The notes beneath the pieces are model-generated. The model had not been told where the DNA came from, made no database searches, and saw nothing but the letters and a program-made list of their open reading frames with translations. 64,000 bases of DNA, taken from the NCBI RefSeq assembly GCF_017726655.1, contig NZ_CP072309.1:1980501-2044500 (forward strand), written 5' to 3'. Position 1 is the first letter of the stretch. Each line of letters starts with the position of its first letter. This stretch comes from Agrobacterium tumefaciens (lineage in GTDB: Bacteria; Pseudomonadota; Alphaproteobacteria; Rhizobiales; Rhizobiaceae). Shown here piece by piece: positions 25,434 to 33,741 of the stretch. The translations under genes and the position numbers were made by a program.

Positions 25434-27006
25434 GTTCCATCTCCTGGCTGATCGGCATGGAAATGATAAAGACCGCCCCGCCGAGAGGATGATTGTCTCC
25501 GGTAAGCCTGCCGCCCCGTGCTTCCAGTGTCGTGCGGCAGATGGAAAGCCCCATGCCCATTCCCGTCTCCTTCGTCGTGAAAAAGGGTGAAAACAGCTTG
25601 TCTTTCATGTGAAGGGGGAAACCAGGCCCGTTGTCGCGAACCGCAATCCGAATATTGTCGCTGTCTTCACGTTCCTTCCGTACCGTGATGGTGCGATTGC
25701 CGATGCCTGCCTCGTCCATGGCCTGAATGGCATTGGTGAAGAGGTTGATGAGAACCTGCTGCAATTCGATCCTGACGGCCGTTATCGGCGGTGTGGCCTG
25801 TTTTTCCACATGGACCGTGGTCCCACTGCGTTCCAGCTCATGTTCGAGAAGGCTGAGTGTTTCATCTATGAATTCATCGAGGTCGAAGGTTTCCACTTTG
25901 CCGCTGGTATGGGCGAGCAGGCTACGCGTGTTCTGGATGATGTCACTCGCCCTCTGGCCGTCGCGGATCATGCGTTCGGCCGAGCGGCGGGCGGCCGCGA
26001 GATCGGGCGGATCGCGATCGAGCCAGCGCAGCAATGTCTGCGCATTGACGATGATGGCGCCGAGCGGCTGGTTCAATTCGTGGGAGAGCGATGCAGACAT
26101 CGCGCCGACAGCCGCTGCCTTGGAAGCCTTTGTCAGTTCCGCCTGTGCTTCTGCCAGCGCCTTCAGCTCCATTTCGCGTTGGGTGATATCCACCATGCTG
26201 ACCACCACGCGGTTGAAGGACGCCGCTTCCGCAGGAAAACTGATGGAAAGAAGTACCAGCTTATCTACGCCGCTGTCGGTCCGCACCATAACCTTGTCTT
26301 CAAAGACACGCCGGTTGTCGATAATCGCCTGCAACACATCAACGAACTTGCCGGTGGATGAAACGATCGATTGCTGAAGGGTGCCGCGGATCGAGGAGTC
26401 GTAGCCGAGCATTTCCCTGCCGGCTTCGTTCGAAGCAACGACAGTGATGAGATCGATGCATTGCTGCGTAAAACCCGGATTGGCGCGGGCATGGGCCCGC
26501 ATGTCGGTGATGCCCCGCTGCTTGAGGCTCATCAGCAAGGCGTGAAGCTTCGAATAGTCGCGTTCCCAAAGTGCAACGCGCGTACGGTCGAAAATGGAGC
26601 GATAACGCTCCTCGCTTTCCTTCAGCGCCGCATTGGCTGACAACATTGCCAGCCGGGCGGTCTCGGTTTTCAAAAGCAGCACGGTCGTGACGGCAAGTGC
26701 TGCAAGGGCGACGACCAACCGAAGCGCCGATTGAAAATCCGCGTCATCTGCGTGTGTCGCGGCATAGGACAACAGGGACAGAATGGCACAGGTACAGGAG
26801 ATTGCGATCAGTCCCGACCAGCTTACAGTCTGCGCGGCCAAAAGGACCGTGATGACATAAAGCACCGCGATCGCGCCTTCTATGTCGGTATAGGTATCGA
26901 CGTAAAATACCGCGGCCGCCAGCGCCAGCGCCCCAACGCCAAAAGCCAGATGGTGCGCTCTACCTTCAGGTTCGCGCGCGCGAAACATCCTTGACGCAAT
27001 CGACAT
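25426..27006 (-). CDS. Membrane sensor histidine kinase (FixL-like, PAS)
   Basis: A 526-residue kinase. Four membrane helices occupy about residues 20-115, then a PAS-like domain (ERYRSIFDRTRVALWERDYSKL to about residue 300), then a dimerisation domain with the phospho-His in SASLSHELNQPLGAI and an ATPase domain (NLFTNAIQAMDEA, DNGPGFP, GMGMGLSICR). The H-box ELNQPL is the FixL/DctB-type (HPK4) version. No heme-PAS histidine is evident, so an oxygen sensor is not supported. The start at 27006 has GGGGGAAC upstream. Signal unknown; the neighbourhood suggests weak acid or oxalate/formate. Confidence 0.88.
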   Translation of the reverse strand: MSIASRMFRAREPEGRAHHLAFGVGALALAAAVFYVDTYTDIEGAIAVLYVITVLLAAQTVSWSGLIAISCTCAILSLLSYAATHADDADFQSALRLVVALAALAVTTVLLLKTETARLAMLSANAALKESEERYRSIFDRTRVALWERDYSKLHALLMSLKQRGITDMRAHARANPGFTQQCIDLITVVASNEAGREMLGYDSSIRGTLQQSIVSSTGKFVDVLQAIIDNRRVFEDKVMVRTDSGVDKLVLLSISFPAEAASFNRVVVSMVDITQREMELKALAEAQAELTKASKAAAVGAMSASLSHELNQPLGAIIVNAQTLLRWLDRDPPDLAAARRSAERMIRDGQRASDIIQNTRSLLAHTSGKVETFDLDEFIDETLSLLEHELERSGTTVHVEKQATPPITAVRIELQQVLINLFTNAIQAMDEAGIGNRTITVRKEREDSDNIRIAVRDNGPGFPLHMKDKLFSPFFTTKETGMGMGLSICRTTLEARGGRLTGDNHPLGGAVFIISMPISQEMEHA

Positions 27007-27206
27007 TGTTCCCCCGATGCGATTTTTGCCGACAATACGGTTTTTTCAGCACAACCTGACCTGTACATAGGTCTTGGTTGCCACCGTCGTCGAAACATCA
27101 GGATAGCGGGAAATGGATGCGGCGCTATATGCAAAAATCAGCATGTACGACCCTCGTCCACAGGCCATGACTATGGCCCGATAAGACATCTGATAAAGGC
27201 GACAGC

Positions 27207-27237
27207 AAAAAACGCGCAACGACCGCTGCGTTGCGCG
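27207..27237 (-). terminator. Rho-independent terminator of the FdhF-like gene
   Basis: On the minus strand, 15 bases after the stop of the molybdoenzyme gene, a perfect 9-bp stem CGCGCAACG/CGTTGCGCG (27229-27237 and 27213-27221) with a 7-base loop is followed by six T's (27212-27207). This is a textbook terminator, so the downstream kinase operon has its own promoter in 27007-27206. Confidence 0.88.
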
Positions 27238-27252
27238 CCGGTGTTTCGCGCC

Positions 27253-29547
27253 TCAGATTGCTGCTGCACTTACCGTAATGGGCACGCCCTTGTACGAGGG
27301 CGTTCCCGAAAGGCGGTCGTAATGGCCGAGCGCCACCACCGCATTCATCTCGGGGTAGTAACCAGCGGCGGAACCCTTCGGTATGTTATATTCCACAACC
27401 GTGAAACCCTTCACGAGGTCGCGTTCCTCACTTTCTTTGCCGATGCCGCTGATATCGATGCGGTCGCCATCTTTCAGGCCGCGTGCGGCGAGGTCTTGCC
27501 TGTTCATGAAGATGATGTCTCTTCGGCCAAAGACGCCGCGGTAACGATCGTCCATGCCATAGATCGTCGTATTGTACTGATCATGGCTGCGGATGGTGGT
27601 CAGAATCAGGGCTTCCGGATTGGAGATGAGTGGATCCTCTTCCAGCCCGGTGGCCACAAGGAAATTGGCCTTGCCGCTCTCCGTATTCCATCGACGGAAG
27701 GAAGCGGCGACATCGAGGCGGAAGCCACCTTTGACACGGACACGCCTGTTGAAATCCCTGAAGTCCGGAAAAACCTCTTCAATCTTGTCACGGATGCGGT
27801 CGTAATCGGCAATCAGCCAGTCCCAGTCGATGCCATGGCGGTTTCCAACGGTCGCCTTGGCGATACCGGCGATGATGGCTGGTTCAGACCGCACCAATTC
27901 GCTCGGGGGTTTAAGGAAACCGCGCGACGCATGCACCATCGACATGGAGTCTTCCACTGTCACCGCCTGCGGGCCAGAGGCCTGCGTATCCAGATCGGTG
28001 CGGCCAAAACAGGGCAGGATCAACGATGTCCGTGCGGTCAAAAGGTGGGAGCGGTTCAGCTTTGTCGCGATGTGGACAGCAAGATCGAGTTTGCGCATGC
28101 CCTCGAAAGTCGCGCCAGTATCCGACATGGCGACAGCGAGGTTTCCACCAAGGCAGATGAGGGCCCGGGATTTTCCGGCGATGATTGCCTCCACGGCCTC
28201 AATCGCATTGTGTCCCTTTTCTTCAGGGGGCCGGAATCCGAAAGCCCGTTCCATTCCTTCTAACAGCGCCTTGTTCGGGATTTCGGTGATGCCGACGGTG
28301 CGATCTCCCTGGACATTGGAGTGGCCACGAATGGGCGCTATCCCCGCGCCCGGGCGGCCCATATTGCCGCGCAGTAGCAGGAGATTGGCAATTTGCTGCA
28401 CATTGCTCGTCCCCTTGGCGTGCTGCGTGATGCCCATGCCGTAACAGATGATGACATTCGAGGCGTTGACATAAATCCTTGCGACGCTCTCTATCGCCTC
28501 CTTCGTCAGCCCGCTGACGGAGCAGATCGTATCCCACGAGGTTGCGTCAATGTCGGCGCGCAGTGCGTCCAGGCCCGTGGTGTGTTCTTCAATGAAATCG
28601 CGGTCCAGTAAACCAGTCTGGCCGGCCTGAAGGTTCTCTGCATCGAGGTCAAACACGGCCTTCATGATACCCTTAAGGGCTGCAAGATCGCCGCCGGTGC
28701 GCAGCTGGTGATAGGCGGAGGCGATCGGCGTGGAGGAAAGCGTCGCCATTTCGACCGGGTCCTGCGGCGCAGCGAAACGTTCCAGCGCCCGTTCCTTCAA
28801 AGGGTTAAAGACGACGATCGGTACGCCGCGTTTTGCGGCATTATGCAGCGTCGTCATCATGCGTGGATGATTGGTGCCCGGATTATGGCCAAAACTGAAG
28901 ATCGCATCGGCATGATCGAAATCCTCGAGCGTCACCGTGCCCTTCCCAACGCCGATGGACTTCGGAAGGCCAACGCTGGTGGCCTCGTGGCACATGTTGG
29001 AACAGTCAGGAAAATTATTCGTCCCATAGGCACGAACGAAAAGCTGATAGAGAAACGCAGCCTCGTTGGACGCCCGGCCGGAAGTGTAGAATTCCGCCTT
29101 GTTGGGGTCATCTAGCCTGTTGAGTTCCTGCGCGATCAGAAGGAAGGCGTCGTCCCAGGCTATGGGCTCATAGCGATCGCTCGCGGCATTGTAATGAAGG
29201 GGAAGGGTCAGCCGACCGGCATCCTCAAGCTTGTGATCCGTCCATTGCCACAATTCGGAAACCGTATGTTGCGCGAAGAACTCCGGGCCGGATCGTTTTG
29301 CGGTCGATTCCCAGGTGATGGCCTTGGCGCCGTTCTCACAGAATTCGAAGGATGAGGTGTGTTTGGGGTCTGGCCAGGCGCAGCCGGGACAGTCAAAACC
29401 CTCGGGCTGATTGGCCTTGAGCAGCGTCTTGGTGCCCTGCGCGATGATCTGCTGGTGGGCGAGAGTTTTCGCGACTGCTTTTAACGCATCCCAGCCGCCA
29501 GCAGGATGATCGTATCTTTCAATACCTTCAGGCCGTTCTTCCGCCAT
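27253..29547 (-). CDS. FdhF/YdeP-family molybdopterin oxidoreductase
   Basis: A 764-residue molybdopterin-binding oxidoreductase of the YdeP branch of formate-dehydrogenase-like proteins. Signs are the short N-terminal CPGCAWPDP in place of a full ferredoxin-type cluster, DCSNMCHEATSVGL (region of the Mo-ligand), SFGHNPGTNHPRMMTTL, RGHSNVQGDRTVG and a C-terminal molybdopterin-dinucleotide domain (TTIRSHDQYNTTIYG). YdeP of E. coli is linked to acid resistance; formate oxidation by this branch is not established. The start at 29547 has AGGA upstream and gives the family length; the extension to 29877 is spurious. It sits upstream of the kinase and oxalate decarboxylase genes on the same strand. 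Confidence 0.88.
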   Translation of the reverse strand: MAEERPEGIERYDHPAGGWDALKAVAKTLAHQQIIAQGTKTLLKANQPEGFDCPGCAWPDPKHTSSFEFCENGAKAITWESTAKRSGPEFFAQHTVSELWQWTDHKLEDAGRLTLPLHYNAASDRYEPIAWDDAFLLIAQELNRLDDPNKAEFYTSGRASNEAAFLYQLFVRAYGTNNFPDCSNMCHEATSVGLPKSIGVGKGTVTLEDFDHADAIFSFGHNPGTNHPRMMTTLHNAAKRGVPIVVFNPLKERALERFAAPQDPVEMATLSSTPIASAYHQLRTGGDLAALKGIMKAVFDLDAENLQAGQTGLLDRDFIEEHTTGLDALRADIDATSWDTICSVSGLTKEAIESVARIYVNASNVIICYGMGITQHAKGTSNVQQIANLLLLRGNMGRPGAGIAPIRGHSNVQGDRTVGITEIPNKALLEGMERAFGFRPPEEKGHNAIEAVEAIIAGKSRALICLGGNLAVAMSDTGATFEGMRKLDLAVHIATKLNRSHLLTARTSLILPCFGRTDLDTQASGPQAVTVEDSMSMVHASRGFLKPPSELVRSEPAIIAGIAKATVGNRHGIDWDWLIADYDRIRDKIEEVFPDFRDFNRRVRVKGGFRLDVAASFRRWNTESGKANFLVATGLEEDPLISNPEALILTTIRSHDQYNTTIYGMDDRYRGVFGRRDIIFMNRQDLAARGLKDGDRIDISGIGKESEERDLVKGFTVVEYNIPKGSAAGYYPEMNAVVALGHYDRLSGTPSYKGVPITVSAAAI

Positions 29548-29660
29548 GTCAGATTTCCTTCGATTTCGCTGATTGACTGTTGCCGTGCCCGATGACGCTA
29601 ACGCAACTGCGCAAGCGTAAACATCATACTCAGGCATAGGTTGCCTCAACAGCCGAGGGC

Positions 29661-29699
29661 AAAATGAAAAAGGCCGCCTCCTGTGACAGGGGCGGCCTT
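29661..29699 (-). terminator. Orphan minus-strand Rho-independent terminator
   Basis: AAGGCCGCC (29670-29678) and GGCGGCCTT (29691-29699) form a 9-bp stem; on the minus strand it is followed by TTTTTCATTTT. No annotated minus-strand gene lies upstream of it before 32222, and dps is on the other strand. It therefore ends an unannotated transcript, or is a leader attenuator for the FdhF-like gene that starts at 29547. Confidence 0.8.
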
Positions 29700-29830
29700 G
29701 GCGGATCGGGAGGGGAGATCCGCGCCTCTGGGGAGGGGACACCGGAGGCTTCTGGCTTCTGCGAGCCAATCGCCGTGGGGCGGGGCGATTGGCAAACCCT
29801 ATCTCGGGGACCACCTGACCGAAACTACAC
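29700..29830 (-). ncRNA. Candidate structured small RNA or leader RNA
   Basis: The bases read into the orphan terminator on the minus strand contain two further perfect inverted repeats. These are GCCAATCGCC/GGCGATTGGC (29765-29774 and 29784-29793) and GCGGATC/GATCCGC (29701-29707 and 29717-29723). The loops and linkers carry C-rich stretches (CCCCTCCC). This is what alphaproteobacterial trans-acting small RNAs often look like (C-rich, anti-Shine-Dalgarno loops, terminal hairpin). The promoter and exact 5' end are not identified. The whole gap 29548-29958 holds no open reading frame I would support. Confidence 0.4.
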
Positions 29831-29958
29831 TTAGGTATCGGGTGGACTGTACCAGCAGCCGATTTCTCCGGACCCATTCTTCTCCCTATTCTCCGTGTCG
29901 ATCATACAGCCGCAACAGGGGCGCTCAACAACGGGCGGTCGATTGCAAAAGGAGAACG

Positions 29959-30480
29959 ATGATGGACACGACCACAGCTACCAAGAACCGCAAGCTTCCA
30001 CTCGCAACCCCGACCGATCTCGGCGCCGAAGCGAGCCGCGACATCGCCGCTGCGCTGACCGCGCTTCTAGCGGATGTCTTCACGCTCTACATCAAGACCA
30101 AGAACTTCCACTGGCATGTTTCCGGCCCGCATTTCCGGGACTATCACACGCTGCTGGACGAGCAGGGTGCCCAAATCTTTGCGATGACCGACGACATTGC
30201 CGAAAGGGCGCGCAAGATCGGCGGTACAACCATCCGCTCAATCGGTCAGATCGGACGCCTCCAGCGCCTTCTTGATAATGACGCCGACTTCGTCACGCCG
30301 GAGGACATGCTGGCCGAACTGCGCGAGGACAACAAGCAACTGACCGCCATCCTGCGGCAAACGCACAGCCTGACCTCCGATCTCAATGACCACGCCACGA
30401 CCAGCCTGATTGAAAACTGGATCGACGAGACGGAGCGCCGCACCTGGTTCCTATTCGAAACCACCCGACGCGCGCGCTGA
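29959..30480 (+). CDS. dps: Dps-family ferritin-like DNA protection protein
   Basis: A 173-residue Dps/miniferritin that forms a dodecamer, binds DNA and oxidises Fe(II) with hydrogen peroxide in starved or stressed cells. The inter-subunit ferroxidase residues are seen in KNFHWHVSGPHFRDYHTLLDEQ (His, Asp and Glu). Helices are uninterrupted to the C-terminus. Two adjacent Met codons (29959 and 29962) follow GGAG at 29951; the second has the better spacing. It is followed by a haloperoxidase gene 18 bases later, probably the same transcript. Confidence 0.93.
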   Translation: MMDTTTATKNRKLPLATPTDLGAEASRDIAAALTALLADVFTLYIKTKNFHWHVSGPHFRDYHTLLDEQGAQIFAMTDDIAERARKIGGTTIRSIGQIGRLQRLLDNDADFVTPEDMLAELREDNKQLTAILRQTHSLTSDLNDHATTSLIENWIDETERRTWFLFETTRRAR

Positions 30481-30498
30481 AGCCGACAGGAAAACGAA

Positions 30499-31479
30499 AT
30501 GACCGACAATCCCATCGAGCTCGCAATTTCCAGACGGCATGTCCTGCTGGCCGGCGCCGCGTTTTCCACTGCAATGGCCATGCCGACGCTCGCATTTTCA
30601 AAATCCATCCCAACCCGCAATGAAGGAGCATTTCCAATGACCGAATCATTCGTAAAGACCAAGGACGGCGTCGATATCTATTTCAAGGACTGGGGTTCGA
30701 AGGATGCCCAGCCGATCGTCTTCCATCACGGCTGGCCGCTATCCTCCGACGACTGGGATGCGCAGATGCTGTTCTTCGTTCAGAACGGCTACCGCGTCGT
30801 GGCGCATGATCGTCGCGGTCACGGACGTTCTCAGCAGGTGAGCGACGGCCACGACATGGATCATTATGCCGCCGATGCATCCGCTGTTGCCGAACATCTT
30901 GATCTCAGGAACGCTGTTCATATCGGACACTCGACTGGCGGTGGTGAGGTCGCGCGTTACGTCGCAAAATTTGGCGAGCCGCAGGGCCGTGTCGCCAAGG
31001 CCGTCCTCGTCTCCGCGGTTCCGCCGCTGATGCTAAAGACGCCCTCCAACCCCGGTGGCCTGGCGATCGAAGTCTTCGACAGCTTCCGCAAGGGTGTGGC
31101 CGAAAACCGCGCCCAGTTCTTCCTCGACGTGCCGACCGGGCCGTTCTACGGTTTCAACCGTCCGGACGCCAAAATCTATCCCGGTGTTATCCAGAACTGG
31201 TGGCGTCAGGGCATGATGGGCAGCGCCAAGGCCCATTACGACGGCGTGAAGGCCTTTTCGGAAACCGATCAGACGGAAGACCTGAAGGCGATCACGGTGC
31301 CGACGCTCGTTCTCCACGGCGATGACGACCAGGTCGTGCCGATCGCAGATTCGGCCGAATTGTCAGTCAAGCTTCTGAAAAACGGCACGCTGAAGGTTTA
31401 CAAGGGTTATCCGCATGGCATGCTGACAACCCATGCCGACATCATCAATCCCGATCTGCTGGCCTTCGTGAAGGGCTGA
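30499..31479 (+). CDS. Tat-exported alpha/beta hydrolase (cofactor-free haloperoxidase type)
   Basis: A 326-residue alpha/beta hydrolase of the non-heme chloroperoxidase/arylesterase group. The catalytic Ser is in [14 protein letters not shown], the Asp in [10 protein letters not shown] and the His in [10 protein letters not shown]; the oxyanion strand is [12 protein letters not shown]. The N-terminal [14 protein letters not shown] is a twin-arginine signal. An internal start (ATG 30637, [11 protein letters not shown]) after a GGAG site would give the usual cytoplasmic form, so two products are conceivable. It is co-directional with dps. Most relatives act as esterases or perhydrolases. Confidence 0.87.
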   Translation: MTDNPIELAISRRHVLLAGAAFSTAMAMPTLAFSKSIPTRNEGAFPMTESFVKTKDGVDIYFKDWGSKDAQPIVFHHGWPLSSDDWDAQMLFFVQNGYRVVAHDRRGHGRSQQVSDGHDMDHYAADASAVAEHLDLRNAVHIGHSTGGGEVARYVAKFGEPQGRVAKAVLVSAVPPLMLKTPSNPGGLAIEVFDSFRKGVAENRAQFFLDVPTGPFYGFNRPDAKIYPGVIQNWWRQGMMGSAKAHYDGVKAFSETDQTEDLKAITVPTLVLHGDDDQVVPIADSAELSVKLLKNGTLKVYKGYPHGMLTTHADIINPDLLAFVKG

Positions 31480-31544
31480 TCGTGTAAGCGGCCGCTAGCT
31501 GAAGAAGAGGTTGGCGGCCACTATCTTGCAAGCAGGAGATTTCG

Positions 31545-31715
31545 ATGCCTTTCAAGCCATCTCATGAAAACGCTGCCCTTCGCGACGGCATCGCAAGCCT
31601 GCCCGAGATGGAGAATATTCAGCTTGAGCTTCCTCTGTCGCAGCAAGCCGAGGCGGAAAATCACGTCGATGCGAAGCCGGATCCTTCGAATAACGAAACG
31701 AATTTTCAGGATTGA
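31545..31715 (+). CDS. Small protein of unknown function (56 aa)
   Basis: A 56-codon frame starts at ATG 31545 with a strong ribosome site (AGGAG 8 bases before). It ends with TGA at 31713-31715. The product is hydrophilic and acidic (residues such as EMENIQLELPLSQQAEAENH), with no membrane segment. I know no family. The good ribosome site and spacing after the haloperoxidase gene are the only support. Confidence 0.5.
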   Translation: MPFKPSHENAALRDGIASLPEMENIQLELPLSQQAEAENHVDAKPDPSNNETNFQD

Positions 31716-31865
31716 TCGATGCGATTGCCGTCCTCGACCGTAGCTTATTGTATCAGCAATTAGAGAGGCTACATCGAGGTACCGTTTTCGGTTTCGGTGG
31801 AAAACTCTCGACACAACGCTTCTCCATCAAGTGGCGCAATATCGTATTCATGATGGAGATCCGAG

Positions 31866-32069
31866 ATGACCAACGCAGTGTCGCTTCTGTCGATCCGCAG
31901 GGTTTTGAATGAGTTCTGCGAAGAGAACCGCCTGCCGATCAGCTGCTCGACAGCCGTCGACGCCGCAAAATACCTGATGAGGATCGCCTCCTCGGAGGCT
32001 GTGCCGGGATCAATGTTGCGATCTGCGCTGGATCAGTGGATGGCGGAACGCGTCCCGGTTGCGGCCTGA
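31866..32069 (+). CDS. Small helical protein of unknown function (67 aa)
   Basis: A 67-residue frame starting at ATG 31866 with GGAG 8 bases upstream. The sequence is mostly helical and ends in DQWMAERVPVAA. No known family is recognised. A bidirectional terminator follows 23 bases after the stop, which supports a real 3' end here. Confidence 0.55.
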   Translation: MTNAVSLLSIRRVLNEFCEENRLPISCSTAVDAAKYLMRIASSEAVPGSMLRSALDQWMAERVPVAA

Positions 32070-32091
32070 AATCTCCTGGCCTCAGATATGG

Positions 32092-32132
32092 AAAAAGCCG
32101 TTCCTCGACTGGCGTCGAGCGACGGCTTTTTT
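32092..32132. terminator. Bidirectional terminator between convergent genes
   Basis: AAAAGCCGT (32093-32101) pairs with ACGGCTTTT (32122-32130), with an inner CTCGAC/GTCGAG stem, and T/A tracts on both sides. It separates the plus-strand small gene from the minus-strand epoxide hydrolase and can serve both. Confidence 0.82.
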
Positions 32133-32221
32133 GGTGCAGAAATGCCCAAGCGTTAAATCGGACAGCAAGACGAGGATGTGAGGAAGCGCGGTCGGGAACC
32201 GCGCTTCCAGACTGACGTCTC

Positions 32222-33544
32222 TCAGCGCAGTTTTCTGAAGGCGTCACGAAGCTCGCTCGAGAAAATCCCGGGCTGCTCCCAGGCGGCGAAATGTCCGCCA
32301 TGATCGACCTGATGATAATAGGTCAGCGATGGATAGGCCTGCCTGCTCCAGCTCTCCGGCGCTTGGTAGATTTCCTTCGGGAAGACGGTGATGCCGACTG
32401 GGATCTTGATGTCCTTCGTCTTCTGTGCTTCCGCGCTGAAGTTGTTGTTGTTGTTTTCCCAATAGAAGCGCGCGCCGGACGCGCCGCTGTTGGTCAACCA
32501 GTAGAGAGTGATGTCGTTGAGCATTTCATCCCTGGACAGCACGCTTTCGGGCTCGCCATTGCTGTCGCTCCATTGCGCGAATTTCTCGTAGATGAAAGAT
32601 GCAAGACCGACAGGTGAATCCGACAAGGAATAGCCGATCGTCTGCGGTCTAGTGACCATCATTGCGCCATAAGCAGCGTTCCTGCCGAAAAACTCTTTGA
32701 GCGAGTCATAGGCATTTCGTTCCGGCGCAGACAGGTGCGCAGGGGCCGGATCACCGCTGTTGATGCCTTTCATGAGTGCGCCGGGAACGGTGGCCGGCAT
32801 ATTGAGATGGATGCCGAGCAGACCCTTTGGCGCCTGCCGGGCAAGCGCATCGGAAATGACCGAACCATGATCGCCGCCCTGGGAAACGTATCGCGTGTAG
32901 CCGAGGCGCTTCACAAGGGTGTCCCAGGCCCGCGCAACACGGTCCGGTCCCCAGCCCAGATCGGTCGGATGGCCTGAAAAACCATAGCCGGGGATGGAGG
33001 GGATGATCACGTCGAACGCGTCTTCGACTTTGCCGCCATAAGCGGTCGGGTCCGTCAACGGGCCGATGACTTTTGTGAACTCGAAGATTGAACCCGGCCA
33101 GCCGTGGGTGAGGATGACAGGCAAGGCGTTGGGATGGCGTGAGCGGACATGAATGAAGTGGATGTCGACGCCGTCGATCCTGGTGATGAACTGCGGCAAG
33201 GCGTTGAGTTCCTTCTCGGCATTCCGCCAGTCATAGTCGCTGCCCCAGTATCGGACGAGATCCTGAACCCGCGCCAGCTGGATGCCCTGGGAAATATCGC
33301 CAACGGTTTCCTTATCCGGCCAGCGCGCATTCCTGATCCTCGCCTTGAGGTCGTCGACCTGCGACTGATCGACATGAACTTGGAACGGCCGAATGCTGTC
33401 GTCGGCAGAGGCGGTTTCGGATTGGGTTGGTTTGACAGTCTCAACCGCCAAGGCAGGGGTGAAGGCCATCAATACCGCCATTGCAGACCCAAGGACAATC
33501 GCGGTGCCGTGCCCGCCTTTTGCAGGGTGAAGGACGTCGGTCAT
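32222..33544 (-). CDS. Exported epoxide hydrolase (EHN-domain alpha/beta hydrolase)
   Basis: A 440-residue epoxide hydrolase. The N-terminal EHN domain (RPFQVHVDQSQVDDLKARIRNARWP) precedes the alpha/beta core with the HGWPGS oxyanion motif, the nucleophilic Asp in QGGDHGS and the catalytic His in DHGGHFAAWEQP. A Sec-type signal (IVLGSAMAVLMAFTPALA) predicts a periplasmic location. The start at 33544 has GGAGAG upstream; the frame to 33577 is longer without support. The promoter region carries the shared GGATAC/GxxxC motif found before four other genes nearby. Confidence 0.88.
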   Translation of the reverse strand: MTDVLHPAKGGHGTAIVLGSAMAVLMAFTPALAVETVKPTQSETASADDSIRPFQVHVDQSQVDDLKARIRNARWPDKETVGDISQGIQLARVQDLVRYWGSDYDWRNAEKELNALPQFITRIDGVDIHFIHVRSRHPNALPVILTHGWPGSIFEFTKVIGPLTDPTAYGGKVEDAFDVIIPSIPGYGFSGHPTDLGWGPDRVARAWDTLVKRLGYTRYVSQGGDHGSVISDALARQAPKGLLGIHLNMPATVPGALMKGINSGDPAPAHLSAPERNAYDSLKEFFGRNAAYGAMMVTRPQTIGYSLSDSPVGLASFIYEKFAQWSDSNGEPESVLSRDEMLNDITLYWLTNSGASGARFYWENNNNNFSAEAQKTKDIKIPVGITVFPKEIYQAPESWSRQAYPSLTYYHQVDHGGHFAAWEQPGIFSSELRDAFRKLR

Positions 33545-33606
33545 ATTTCTCTCCATATCGATGTGTTCCGCGACCATTTCGCGTCCGAAACAGGTGGATG
33601 TTGACT

Positions 33607-33654
33607 GTATCCCGGCTGTTTCTTTCGACCTGCTGTTGCGTCACGAAACGTCGG
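33607..33654 (-). promoter_or_regulatory. Shared regulatory motif, epoxide hydrolase promoter
   Basis: Minus strand: GGATAC at 33612-33607, 63 bases before the start codon. Upstream of it CCGAC-GTTTC-GTGAC (33654-33640) lies at the common 33-base offset. A further TGTATCCAGA lies upstream at 33683-33674. This is the weakest copy of the direct-repeat half but has the same spacing as the other four sites. Confidence 0.55.
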
Positions 33655-33741
33655 TTTTCGCACGGCTGACACTTCTGGATACAAAGTCGGCCTGAAGCAG
33701 AACGGAGAGTGCGCCGGGACCGGCGCTGCGGACTCCTCGCG

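Noticed and set aside
25426-27006. FixL-type heme oxygen sensor
   Set aside because: No evident heme-binding His in the PAS region; only the kinase/regulator architecture is FixL-like.
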